Source of the DNA: Ruminococcus sp.
Lineage (GTDB): Bacteria > Bacillota > Clostridia > Oscillospirales > Ruminococcaceae
NCBI GenBank assembly: GCA_017542125.1
Contig: JAFXXU010000058.1
Coordinates: forward strand, 310,001-374,000
Length of the DNA stretch: 64,000 nucleotides
Direction: 5' to 3'
The notes beneath the pieces were generated by a model. It did no database searches, was not told the DNA's origin, and saw nothing but the letters and a program-made list of their open reading frames with translations. Position 1 is the stretch's first letter, and every line of letters starts with the position of its first letter. The position numbers were made by a program, and so were the translations under genes. Of this stretch, positions 24,185-33,900 are shown piece by piece.

Positions 24185-26614
24185 TTATTTAGCAACTATG
24201 TTGACAAGCCTGCCCTTAACATACAGTTCCTTGACAACTGTCTTGCCCTCGATAGCCTTAGCAACGGCTTCGTTCTCCTTGGCAAGTGTGATAGCATCAG
24301 CCTGCTCGATATCGGCGGGAACGTTCAGCTTGCACTTGACCTTGCCGTTGACCTGAGCCACGATCTCGATAGTATCCTCAACCAGTTTTGACTCATCGTA
24401 GGTCGGCCAGCTCTCATATGCGATAGTATCATTATGACCGAGAACGTTCCAGATCTCCTCGCAGATATGGGGAGCCACGCAGGAAAGCATCTTGATGAAG
24501 CCCTCGGCATAAGCTCTGGGACAGCTTTCCTTCTTATACAGAGCGTTGACGAAGATCATCATCTGAGCGATAGCGGTATTGAAAGCAAGCTGCTCAAAAT
24601 CGTCTGTGACCTTCTTAACTGTCTGATTGTAGACCTTTGCCAGCGAGCCGTCATCGGTATCGGTGAGGTTCTTTTCCTCGGTGAAGAAGTTCCATACCCT
24701 GTTGAGGAACTTCTTGGCACCCTCAACACCAGCCTTGCTCCAGGGCTTTGAGACCTCAAGGGGTCCCATAAACATCTCATAGAGCCTGAGGGTATCAGCG
24801 CCGTAATCCCTTACGATATCTGAGGGATTGACAACGAACTCAGGGAATCTCTTACCCATCTTGATACCGTTCTCGCCGAGGATCATTCCCTGGTGAACCA
24901 GCTTCTTGAAGGGCTCCTTGGTGGGAGCGAGACCCTTATCGTAGAGATATCTGTTCCAGATACGGGAATAGATCAGATGACCAACGGTATGCTCCGGACC
25001 GCCGATATAGAGGTCAACGGGCATCCAGTGCTTGAGCAGCTCGTAATTTGCGAACTCCTTATCGTTGTTGGGGTCGATATATCTGAAGAAATACCAGCTG
25101 GAGCCTGCGCTTCCGGGCATAGTAGAGGTCTCTCTGGTGCCCTTAACGCCGTTTTTGTCGTACTTCTTCCACTCGGTGGCGTTTTCAAGAGGAGCTTTGC
25201 CGTTCTTGCCCTTGTAGTCGTCAAGCTCAGGCAGGATGAGGGGGAGCTCTTCATCGTCGAGCACATGGATATTGCCGTCTTCGCCGTGAACTACGGGAAC
25301 GGGCTCGCCCCAGTAACGCTGACGAGCAAATATCCACTCGCGGAAATGGTAATTTACAGTGCGCTTGGCTCTGCCCATACCCTCTAGTTTAACTGTGATA
25401 GCCTCCTTGGCCTCCTCAACTGTCATACCGGTGAACTCGGCAGAATTGATGAGCTTATACCCCTTGCCGAGATACTCGGTCTTTTCCATAGCCGCTTCAC
25501 TAACGTCAATATGCTCGTCCTTACCGTCGATGACCTGGAGCATCTCGATATTGTGAGCGATAGCATACTCAAAGTCTCTCTGGTCGTGGCTGGGGACAGC
25601 CATTACAGCGCCTGTACCGTAGCTTGCGAGAACAAAGTCGCCGATGAACATACGGACTTCCTTGCCGTTTACAGGGTTGATACAGGTAACGCCTTTCAGC
25701 TCGCAGCCGGACTTGGTCTTATTGAGCTCGGTACGGTCCATATCGTTCTTCTTCTTGGTCTCGTCGATGTAGGCCTGTACTTCCTCACGGTTCTGAACTC
25801 TGTCAAGCAGGCTCTCGGTGATGGAGCCGTCGGGAGCGAGTACCATAAAGGTGATTCCGTAGATAGTCTCGATACAGGTGGTGAAGATAGAGAACTTCCC
25901 TCCCCCGACGATATCGAACTCAACTTCTACACCGGTGGACTTACCGATCCAGTTGCGCTGCATCTGCTTGGTAGACTCGGGCCAGTCGATCTCGTCAAGA
26001 CCTTCGAGGAGCTTCTCAGCAAATGCGGGCTGGTCGATGACCCACTGCTTCATATTCTTTCTGACAACGGGATAGCCGCCGCGCTCTGACTTTCCGTCGA
26101 TCACCTCATCGTTGGAGAGCACGGTGCCCAGCTCTTCACACCAGTTTACGGGCATATCTATGTACTTGGCATAGCCGTCAAGATAGAGCTGCTTGAAGAT
26201 CCACTGGGTCCACTTATAGAAGCTGGGGTCGGAGGTTGCTACCATCTTTGACCAGTCATAATCAAAACCAAGCTCCTTAAGCTGCTTTGAGAAGGTCTCG
26301 ATGTTCTTCTGAGTGAAACCGTTGGGGTGATTGCCCGTTGTAACTGCATACTGCTCTGCGGGCAGACCGAAGGAATCGTAGCCCATCGGGTGCAGCACAT
26401 TGTAGCCTTGCATACGCTTCATCCTGGATACTATATCCGTAGCGGTATAGCCCTCGGGATGACCAGCGTGCAGACCTACTCCCGAAGGATATGGGAACAT
26501 ATCCAGAGCATAGAACTTGGGCTTTGAGAAATCCCAGACATCCGTCTTGAAGGTCTCATGCTCCTCCCAGTATTTCTGCCATTTTTTCTCCACAGAACTG
26601 AAATCGTACTTCAT
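24185..26614 (-). CDS. leuS: Leucyl-tRNA synthetase
   Basis: Charges tRNA-Leu with leucine. The 809-residue protein has the class I HIGH-type motif in MFPYPSGVGLHAGHPEGY, a CP1 editing domain (about 220-420) and an anticodon-binding C-terminal domain. The second class I signature, normally KMSKS, is KMGKR at residues 585-589. The expected context GENGIKMG and FVVNPSDIVRDYGADTLRLY is otherwise kept, so this is probably a lineage variant of a working enzyme. No T-box leader fits in the 44-base gap to the upstream gene. A tRNA-Leu(UAG) gene lies at 62.6 kb. Confidence 0.97.
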   Translation of the reverse strand: MKYDFSSVEKKWQKYWEEHETFKTDVWDFSKPKFYALDMFPYPSGVGLHAGHPEGYTATDIVSRMKRMQGYNVLHPMGYDSFGLPAEQYAVTTGNHPNGFTQKNIETFSKQLKELGFDYDWSKMVATSDPSFYKWTQWIFKQLYLDGYAKYIDMPVNWCEELGTVLSNDEVIDGKSERGGYPVVRKNMKQWVIDQPAFAEKLLEGLDEIDWPESTKQMQRNWIGKSTGVEVEFDIVGGGKFSIFTTCIETIYGITFMVLAPDGSITESLLDRVQNREEVQAYIDETKKKNDMDRTELNKTKSGCELKGVTCINPVNGKEVRMFIGDFVLASYGTGAVMAVPSHDQRDFEYAIAHNIEMLQVIDGKDEHIDVSEAAMEKTEYLGKGYKLINSAEFTGMTVEEAKEAITVKLEGMGRAKRTVNYHFREWIFARQRYWGEPVPVVHGEDGNIHVLDDEELPLILPELDDYKGKNGKAPLENATEWKKYDKNGVKGTRETSTMPGSAGSSWYFFRYIDPNNDKEFANYELLKHWMPVDLYIGGPEHTVGHLIYSRIWNRYLYDKGLAPTKEPFKKLVHQGMILGENGIKMGKRFPEFVVNPSDIVRDYGADTLRLYEMFMGPLEVSKPWSKAGVEGAKKFLNRVWNFFTEEKNLTDTDDGSLAKVYNQTVKKVTDDFEQLAFNTAIAQMMIFVNALYKKESCPRAYAEGFIKMLSCVAPHICEEIWNVLGHNDTIAYESWPTYDESKLVEDTIEIVAQVNGKVKCKLNVPADIEQADAITLAKENEAVAKAIEGKTVVKELYVKGRLVNIVAK

Positions 26615-26658
26615 TATTATATCATTCCTTTGATAATAGTATACTGTTTAATGCTGAA

Positions 26659-27000
26659 TCAGCTTTTTCTGAAATGCTCTTTGATATCCTCGTTGAACAG
26701 CAGCTTGTAAGCGCAGACAACATCTATGACTGCCTCAACAAGATAGATCAGGTGCCTGTTAAGACCGATCTCGGTTATATTGTCCTTGATGTTGAAAACA
26801 ACAAGCGCGATCAGGAAGCCTGCAGTAAAGAGGTTCATATACTTGAACCCCATTATAAGACAATACCCAAGAAATACAGATACGCCCAGTGCTATGATAT
26901 TGGTAACACCGAACCCGAGGATAAGATTGAGTATCCCCTTGATCACCATATAAACCGCGATAAGGCCGCAGAGGTTCCTGCCGTTGACAGAATGACCCAT
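26659..27000 (-). CDS. Small membrane protein of unknown function
   Basis: I do not recognise the family. The 113-residue product has about four hydrophobic helices (roughly 10-30, 33-52, 54-70 and 83-103) with short basic loops and ends in a charged tail. It starts with an ATG 16 bases after rsfS and lies 44 bases before leuS, all on one strand, so it is probably part of the same transcript. Its position between two translation genes says little about function. Confidence 0.6.
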   Translation of the reverse strand: MGHSVNGRNLCGLIAVYMVIKGILNLILGFGVTNIIALGVSVFLGYCLIMGFKYMNLFTAGFLIALVVFNIKDNITEIGLNRHLIYLVEAVIDVVCAYKLLFNEDIKEHFRKS

Positions 27001-27016
27001 AATAGTTCCCTCCCCG

Positions 27017-27376
27017 TTATTCCTTAACTATAAGCTCAGAGATATCCACCTGCTCGGCATCGTTCCAGAGCCTTTCAAGGTTGTAATAATCCCTGGTCTC
27101 CTTGTAGAAAACGTGAACTATGACCGTTCCGTAGTCCATAGCTATCCAGTTAGCGGTCTGATAGCCCTCAACGCGCTGAGGCTCGATGCCGTTCTGCTTC
27201 AGACGGAATTCCACCTCGTCGGCAAGAGCCTTTGTCTGTGTGGTGGAGCTGCCGTCGGCGATAACGAAATAATCAGCCACAACGGTAATGTCCTTAATAC
27301 AGAGCAGCTTGATATCCTCTGCACGCTTTGAGTCAAGCGCCTTTATCATTGTCTCGATCATTTGCTTCTGATCCAT
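27017..27376 (-). CDS. rsfS: Ribosomal silencing factor RsfS
   Basis: Binds ribosomal protein L14 and blocks subunit joining during starvation. The 119-residue length fits the family. Typical segments are AEDIKLLCIKDI, VVADYFVIADGSSTTQ and NWIAMDYGTVIVHVF. It begins one base after the stop of the nadD-yqeK gene, matching the common nadD, yqeK, rsfS order in Firmicutes. Confidence 0.95.
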   Translation of the reverse strand: MDQKQMIETMIKALDSKRAEDIKLLCIKDITVVADYFVIADGSSTTQTKALADEVEFRLKQNGIEPQRVEGYQTANWIAMDYGTVIVHVFYKETRDYYNLERLWNDAEQVDISELIVKE

Positions 27377-27377
27377 A

Positions 27378-28589
27378 TTAAACCTCCTTTTTGCTGTTAG
27401 CTTTTACAAAATCATTATAGCATTCAAGCGTTGAGACCGGTATGGTATTCTCCTTTCCGACAGAGTCGGCTACCGAGAATTTCAATGCCTCCAGCATTGC
27501 CTTATCCAGCCCCTGCTCGGCATATTTGCGCATTTTCTTGACATCCTTGTAATCCCTGTCCTCGGAGATAAGGTCGGCTATGTACACGATCTGCGAGAGC
27601 TTGTCCATATTGCCGCAGCCCACGGTATGATACCTTATGGCACAGATAATATCGGGATCGTTGATGCCCAGCTTTTCCTTGACATATACGGAGCCAGCCA
27701 CAGCGTGATAAAGCGGCGGAGCCTTCTTCTCTATCTCGCATACATCCAGGTCGGATCTGAGGACCAGCGCCAGCTGCTCCTCCTGAGGAAGCTCCTTACA
27801 TACATCGTGCAGGATACCTGCTATATAAGCCTTTTCCTCGTCCTCACCGTACAGCTTCGCAAGCTTCACGGCAGCATCGGCAACGTTAAGTGAGTGCTGA
27901 TAGCGCTTTTTGGAGAGCATATCCTTTATGATATCTTTGTACTTGCCATACTTCTTTTTGTCCTGCATGGGGTCTTTTGCCTCTTGTCTGTATAGATTGT
28001 TTTCTTTGATGTATTCCTGCACTTTCGGCGCAAGATACATCGAAGCATCCTCTCCGCTGCCGATAAGCTCTCTTATCCTGGTGGAGGATATCTCAAAGGG
28101 CTTGGCGTTGACGGCAATGATACTGCTGCCGCCGCCGGAAAGCTCTCTTGCTTTGGCTTCAAGCTCTTCATGAGAGATCTCATCCTCCCGTGAAACGGCA
28201 ATGATGCCTGTCATTTCAAGGATCTCCGCGGACTTGTACCACTTATCAAAGGTCAGGAACTGATCGCTGCCCATGATAAAGTAAAGCTGAGCATCGGGAT
28301 ACAGCTCTCTGAAATGCTTAACGGTATAGTATGAGTAGCTCTTGCCCTCGTTTTTCAGCTCAAAGTCGGAGACCTCGATGTTATCCACATCTGAGAAGGC
28401 GAGCTCACACATCTCAAACCTGTCCTGCTCGGAGGTCAGACCACTCGCCATCTTGTGGGGAGGTATCTTGGCGGGGATTATAAACACCTTATCAAGGCTC
28501 ACCGCCGCAATGACCTCATCCAGCAGATGCCTGTGCCCCAGATGTACGGGATCGAAGGTGCCTCCGAATATACCTATCGAGCGGATCAT
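27378..28589 (-). CDS. NadD-YqeK fusion: nicotinate-nucleotide adenylyltransferase and HD hydrolase
   Basis: One 403-residue frame holds two enzymes that are usually separate neighbours. Residues 1 to about 200 are NadD: GGTFDPVHLGH nucleotidyltransferase motif near the N terminus, FIMGSDQF, and ISSTRIREL. It makes nicotinate adenine dinucleotide from NaMN and ATP. Residues about 215-400 are YqeK: HSLNVADAAVKLA, ILHDVCKEL and an IRYHTVG segment, an HD-domain enzyme related to symmetrical Ap4A hydrolases. A charged linker of about 15 residues joins them. There is no stop or shift between the halves. It overlaps yhbY by ATGA. Confidence 0.93.
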   Translation of the reverse strand: MIRSIGIFGGTFDPVHLGHRHLLDEVIAAVSLDKVFIIPAKIPPHKMASGLTSEQDRFEMCELAFSDVDNIEVSDFELKNEGKSYSYYTVKHFRELYPDAQLYFIMGSDQFLTFDKWYKSAEILEMTGIIAVSREDEISHEELEAKARELSGGGSSIIAVNAKPFEISSTRIRELIGSGEDASMYLAPKVQEYIKENNLYRQEAKDPMQDKKKYGKYKDIIKDMLSKKRYQHSLNVADAAVKLAKLYGEDEEKAYIAGILHDVCKELPQEEQLALVLRSDLDVCEIEKKAPPLYHAVAGSVYVKEKLGINDPDIICAIRYHTVGCGNMDKLSQIVYIADLISEDRDYKDVKKMRKYAEQGLDKAMLEALKFSVADSVGKENTIPVSTLECYNDFVKANSKKEV

Positions 28590-28882
28590 TTGTTTTTGAG
28601 CCTGATGACCGGCTCTTTCTCATTGCGCTTGTAGAGTATCGCCTTAGAACCTATTACCTGAACGACCTCGGCAGATATCCTTTCGGATATCTCGGCTGCT
28701 GCCTCCTTGGCAGTATAGAGCGAATTATCAAGTACTTTTATCTTTACAAGCTCGTGAACTCTCAGGTAATCGTCGATCTGCAGGACCTGCGGCTCGCTTA
28801 TACCGCCCTTGCCTACCTGAAAAGCAGGTTCCAGCGAATTGGCAAGAGCTTTGAGCTCGGCTCTTTGCTTAGGTGTTATCAT
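28586..28882 (-). CDS. yhbY: YhbY-type CRM-domain RNA-binding protein
   Basis: A 98-residue single CRM (chloroplast RNA splicing and ribosome maturation) domain. It begins with TPKQRAELKALANSLEP and contains the GKGG loop and a C-terminal IGSKAILYKRN strand. It associates with pre-50S particles in other bacteria. ATGA overlaps on both sides, with rdgB upstream and nadD-yqeK downstream, imply translational coupling. Confidence 0.93.
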   Translation of the reverse strand: MITPKQRAELKALANSLEPAFQVGKGGISEPQVLQIDDYLRVHELVKIKVLDNSLYTAKEAAAEISERISAEVVQVIGSKAILYKRNEKEPVIRLKNK

Positions 28883-29463
28883 ATATCGTATCCTTTCAGT
28901 TTAGCTATAAGGTCTTTTAATGCCATTGCCCTGTGAGATACTGAGTTCTTCTCCTCTGACGAAAGCTCGGCAAAGCTGCGGTCCCCGTACATAAATATAG
29001 GATCATAGCCGAAGCCGTTCTCACCTTTAAAGCCATATCCGATACTGCCGTCACAGGAGCCGGATGCCCGGATCTCCCTGCCGTCGGCAAGAATAAGATG
29101 GATAGCGCATACAAAATGCGCTCCCCTTTCTTCCGCCGGGACGTCTTTCAGCTTTTCAAGTATCCTGAGAGAACGCCCCTCCGAGGTATCTATCCCCTCA
29201 TATCTGGCAGAATAGATACCGGGCTCTCCGCCCAGAGCATCAACAGTCAGACCGCTGTCGTCCGCAAGAACGGCACAGTCGGTGATCTCAAATATAGCCC
29301 GAGCCTTTATAGCTGAATTCTCCGCAAAGGAGCTGCCGTTTTCATCCGGCTCCAGCTCGATTCCGGCCTCCCTCTGAGACAGGACTTCAAAGCCCATAGG
29401 CTCCAGTATCTCTTTGTACTCTTTGATCTTGCCCTTATTATTGCTTGCAACTATCAGCTTCAT
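28879..29463 (-). CDS. rdgB: dITP/XTP pyrophosphatase
   Basis: House-cleaning enzyme that hydrolyses deaminated purine nucleoside triphosphates such as dITP and XTP. The 194-residue protein has the Ham1 pattern: VASNNKGKIKEY at the N terminus, ENSAIKAR, VLADDSGLTVDALGG, GENGFGYDPIF and SHRAMAL near the C terminus. It overlaps yhbY by four bases. The full unit rdgB, yhbY, nadD-yqeK, rsfS links nucleotide hygiene, NAD synthesis and ribosome functions. Confidence 0.95.
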   Translation of the reverse strand: MKLIVASNNKGKIKEYKEILEPMGFEVLSQREAGIELEPDENGSSFAENSAIKARAIFEITDCAVLADDSGLTVDALGGEPGIYSARYEGIDTSEGRSLRILEKLKDVPAEERGAHFVCAIHLILADGREIRASGSCDGSIGYGFKGENGFGYDPIFMYGDRSFAELSSEEKNSVSHRAMALKDLIAKLKGYDI

Positions 29464-29476
29464 AATGATCCTCCGA

Positions 29477-29983
29477 TCAGTCTATGAAGATAACTCTGTT
29501 TCTCTTGATCTTCTCTCTCATCTTTACGGATTTATCGGGAGAATTGGAGACCATGCAGGCGTGATTGAAAATAACATCGACCTTAAGATCGTTGGTAGCG
29601 GTAACGGCTGCGGTGCAGATCGAGGTGTTGATATCGGCGCCCACAAGCTCGACCTCCTTGATATGGCGGGCTCTGAGCATATCTACGACCTCATCGGAAG
29701 AGAATATATCCAGCTTGCTGCGCTCATAGATGTTCTTGTTGATTACCTTTAACCTTTCCACCAGCTTTGCTTCGTGAGTACCCGCCTTGGGGAAACTTCC
29801 GAGCATCCCGCCGAGGCCCTTGGCGATCCCGATAAAATAGAAAACCTCCTCGTTTGCATACTGCGCGATTTTCTTATTGATCGAATCAATCAGACTGTCA
29901 CTGTCATAACGATACTTATCGACATTTCTTCCTCTGCCGACATAGATCTCCTGCATATCGATAATAAATAATGCTTTATCCAT
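29477..29983 (-). CDS. Isochorismatase-family cysteine hydrolase
   Basis: A 168-residue cysteine hydrolase of the isochorismatase/nicotinamidase superfamily. The expected triad positions are Asp9 in FIIDMQ, a Lys in the middle and the Cys in NTSICTAAVTA. The segment around the usual cis-peptide is VGADINTSI. Substrate is unknown; nicotinamidase would make sense near nadD, but the metal-binding Asp-x-His pattern of true nicotinamidases is not evident. It lies 13 bases upstream of rdgB on the same strand. Confidence 0.8.
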   Translation of the reverse strand: MDKALFIIDMQEIYVGRGRNVDKYRYDSDSLIDSINKKIAQYANEEVFYFIGIAKGLGGMLGSFPKAGTHEAKLVERLKVINKNIYERSKLDIFSSDEVVDMLRARHIKEVELVGADINTSICTAAVTATNDLKVDVIFNHACMVSNSPDKSVKMREKIKRNRVIFID

Positions 29984-30052
29984 ATCTTCCCATCCATTTC
30001 AATTCAATTACTTCAAATAGCCTTAATTCCCGTTCTTTACTTCCTGATTTCC

Positions 30053-30958
30053 TTACTCAAACAGCGCCTCAACAAAATCGTGAGTGTTGAAGGGCTGGAT
30101 ATCGTCGATCTTCTCGCCCACAGTAACCAGCTTCACAGGGACTTTGAGATCGTCGGTTATACTTATTATTATACCACCTTTTGCCGTTCCGTCAAGCTTT
30201 GTGAGAATAATTCCTGTGATATCCGCAACTTCGTTGAACTGTCTGGCCTGATTTACGGCATTTTGGCCGGTAGTAGCATCAAGTGCGAGCAGCACCTCAA
30301 GAGCGCAGCCCTCTGCCTGCTGATGAACAATACGGGAGATTTTCTGAAGCTCCTGCATAAGGTTTTTCTTGTTATGGAGCCTTCCGGCAGTATCACAGAT
30401 GACCACGTCGGTTTTTCTGGCTTTAGCGGCCGAAAGAGCGTCAAACACCACAGAAGCAGGGTCAGAGCCCTCGTTGTGCTTGATGATATCCACTCCCGCA
30501 CGCTCTGTCCAGACCTCAAGCTGATCTATGGCGGCAGCTCTGAAAGTATCGGCAGCGGCAACGATGACCTTCTTGCCCTCGTTATGGAGCTGATATGAGA
30601 GCTTTCCTATGGTGGTAGTCTTTCCTACGCCGTTTACTCCGATAACCAGAATAACGGAGGGCGTGGTGGAAAGATCCAGAGGGACCTCCTCACCCAGCAT
30701 TTCGGCGATGATCTGTTTGAGCAGATCCTTGACCTCCATCGGGTCTGTGATCCCCTGAGCCTTAACACGGCTCCTGAGCTCATCACATATCCTTTCGGCT
30801 GTATTTACTCCTATATCGGATGTGATGAGAGTTTCTTCAAGTTCCTCAAAGAGATCCTCATCTATCTTGGTGAATGAATGGAGCAGTCTTTCGATCTTGC
30901 CCATCATTGAATCCTTGGTCTTTTTCAGACCGGCTTTCAGCTTTTCAAAAAATCCCAT
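30053..30958 (-). CDS. ftsY: Signal recognition particle receptor FtsY
   Basis: SRP receptor GTPase that docks ribosome-nascent-chain complexes at the membrane. The 301-residue protein has a short N-terminal region in place of the long acidic A domain of enterobacteria, then the NG domain: GVNGVGKTTTIGKL P-loop, AADTFRAAA, DTAGR and TKLDGTAKGG. Its start overlaps the smc stop as TGATG. The smc-ftsY pair downstream of rnc is a standard Firmicutes arrangement. Confidence 0.97.
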   Translation of the reverse strand: MGFFEKLKAGLKKTKDSMMGKIERLLHSFTKIDEDLFEELEETLITSDIGVNTAERICDELRSRVKAQGITDPMEVKDLLKQIIAEMLGEEVPLDLSTTPSVILVIGVNGVGKTTTIGKLSYQLHNEGKKVIVAAADTFRAAAIDQLEVWTERAGVDIIKHNEGSDPASVVFDALSAAKARKTDVVICDTAGRLHNKKNLMQELQKISRIVHQQAEGCALEVLLALDATTGQNAVNQARQFNEVADITGIILTKLDGTAKGGIIISITDDLKVPVKLVTVGEKIDDIQPFNTHDFVEALFE

Positions 30959-33900
30959 CAGCTATGCCTCTTTTCTTCCAGATCAATATTGACCGTTGTT
31001 CCCGGGTCCATTTTCAGCAGCTTGGATATACCCTCGTCCTGCATAGTTACACCGTAAAGTATATCCGCTTCCTCCATAGTTCCGCGCCTGTGAGTTATCG
31101 CAATGAACTGTGTGGTGTCGGTAAATCTGTGGAGGTACTGTGCGTACTTGACTACATTGCTGTCGTCCAGCGCAGCCTCGATCTCGTCAAGTACGCAGAA
31201 GGGCGACGGCCTTATCATCAGTATCGAGAAATAGATGCAGACCGCAACAAATGCCTGTTCACCGCCGGAGAGTGAGAGCAGGTTCTTGATGATCTTCCCG
31301 GGGGGCTCCACAACTATCTCTATCCCGCATTCCAGGACGTCATCGGGGTCAGAGAGTACAAGCTCGCCGTGGCCGCCTCCGAACAGCTCTGTGAATACCT
31401 TTTTGAAGTTCTTGTTTATCTTTTCGAAGCTGTCAATGAACAGCTCCTTCATCGTTTCTGTCAGCTCGGAGATTAGCTGCTCCAGCTCACGCTTGCTTTC
31501 GGTAACATCCGAAAGCTGATGCTTAAGGAATTCGTATCTCTCGGAGACTTCGGCGTATTCCTCGATAGCACCGAGATTGACATGACCGAGGGCGTTGATT
31601 TTTCCTCTCAGTTCTGCAAGCTCTTTGTTTGCCTGGGGCATATTATCGACCGTCTCAAAGCTCTGCTCCGCATCGGAAAGGGTAAGCTCGTGCTCATCAA
31701 ACAGCTTTGCACTCAGCTTGTCAAATTCGGTCACAATAGCTCCGCGGCGCTCTTCAAGCCTGTTGACTTCATTGGAGAGCTTCTCCTTTTCGTCCAGTTT
31801 GATCTTCTCATCCTGACGAAGCAGCGTAGCCTTGTTTTCAAGTTCAAGATGCTCTCTCTGTGCATCGGAGATCTGCTTTTTGATCTCACTGATGACCTTT
31901 GCCGATTCTCCCGATGAAGCCTTGACGCCCTCTATCTCCGACTTCTTACCCTCGATAAGTGCCAGGCTTTCATCGATCTGAGCCAGCAGCTTTTCCTTTT
32001 CAACACCGCTGCCACTAATGCTTTCTTCAAGCTGTTTTACCGAGAGCTCGCAAGCGTCCTTATCCTTTGAAAGCTCGATCTGCTTGATCTTCAGCTCCGA
32101 AAGCTCGGCTGAAAGCGACTCTCTGTCGGCCCGGAGGTTTTCAAGCTCGTTCTGCGAATTTTTGAGAGCAGCCTCACCCTCGGCAATGCTGCCGTCTGTT
32201 TTGGTGAGCAGAACGTTTATCTCATCGGTGTCCTTCTGCAAAAGGGTCAGACGCATGGTAAGGCGCTCGTATTCCGAGGCTATCTCGGCAAGCCTTGTAC
32301 TGTACTGCTCGGAAAACTCAGCTATGCGCTTGATATCCATATCAAGCCTCAGCAGCTCCTTTGAAAGCTCTGAAAGCTGCTCCTTCACGCCTTCGATATC
32401 GGCTGAGAACTTCGCAGCCTCCTGCGAAAGCCTCTCTCTTTCCTGCTTGGAGCTCTCAAAGCTTTCTCTTATCTTATCAAGCTGTGCTTTCAGCTTTTCT
32501 ATCTCATTCTTTCTTGAAAGTATACCGGTGTTCTTTGATGTGCTTCCGCCGGTGAATGAACCTCCGGCATTTATGACCTGCCCGTCAAGAGTGACGAGCT
32601 TGATCTTATAATCTGATTTCTTTGCAATGGCAGTTGCGCTGTCAAGATCCTCAGCAACGCATATCCTTCCCAGAAGATGCTCGGCTATGACCTTATATTT
32701 CTCATCGCAGCTGACCAGCTCGCTGGCAACGGCAACAAAGCCCTCCGCGTCGCGGGGGATATCACGCAGCTCGGTGACTTTGACCGATGTGAGCGGAAGG
32801 AAGGTCGCTCTGCCTGCGCGGGAGTCTTTCAGCAGCCTGATACCGCGCTTGGCACTGTCCTCATTCTCGACTACAATGTTCTGCAAAGCATTTCCGAGAG
32901 CTGTCTCTATCGCCGTAGTGTACTCGGAGGATACTGTGATAAGCTGCGATACAGACCCGCAAACTCCGCTGATCCTTCCCTGCTTTGAGGCTGTAAGGAT
33001 GCTTTTAACGCTGAAAGCAAAGCCCTCCATTGAGTTTTCTAGATCGGAGAGTATTTTCAGCTTCTGCTCGGTCTCTACAAGTTTACGGCTGTTATCTTCA
33101 AATATGCTTTCAGCCGAAGCTAATTTGCTGTTTCTGTTTTCAAGCAGCTTGTTAAGACCTGCAAGCTTGTTTCCAAGCTCGGTCTCCTTTTCGGAGGCAG
33201 ACTCTCTCTGCTTTTTGAGATTGGCAAGATCACCGTCGGCGAGCTTTGCTCTGCTCTCAAAATCAGACTTATCCTCCATCAGCGAGGCAAGCTTCTCCTG
33301 AGTTTCCGAGAAGCTGTTCTTTGAGCTTTCCAGCTTGTAGCTAAGCTCCGAGCGCTTGATATACAGATCGTTGAGCGCATCCGAAGCATTTGAAAGGGTC
33401 TTGTCAAAGCTGTCTGACTTGGTGGTCAGCTTGGAGAAGCTTTCTTCCTTGGCTTTTATGCTTTCGGAAAGCTCCGCAGCCCTATCGTCAAAAGAGAGCA
33501 GCTCCTTTTTCTTGGATTCCAATTCGGTCTCCAGGAAATACTTTGAACTCTCTGAACGGTCAATCTGTTCCTTGATGCTCTCTATGGCTGTTTCTATATG
33601 CTTGATGTCATTTTCAAGAACAGCTATCTTTGCATCCGCCTGTGAGTCTTCAAGCTCTATGGCGTGGATCCTGTCACGCAGGCTGTCGATAAGCACCGAC
33701 TTTTCAGAGCTTTTCTCTCTGGAAAGCTCAACCTCATCGCTGAGCTTTTCAGCTTCCTTGGCAACTGTCTCATACTGCTCTTTCAGCAGCGCGGACTTCT
33801 CCTTATTATCGGAGAGCGCCTTATCCAGCTCGTGGAGCTGTGTCATCCAGACCGCAATCTCCAGCTGGGATTTGCGGTCATACAACACCTTGAACTTCTT

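Noticed and set aside
26615..26658. Possible T-box leader for leuS
   Set aside because: The gap is only 44 bases and lacks the T-box sequence or specifier stem-loop.
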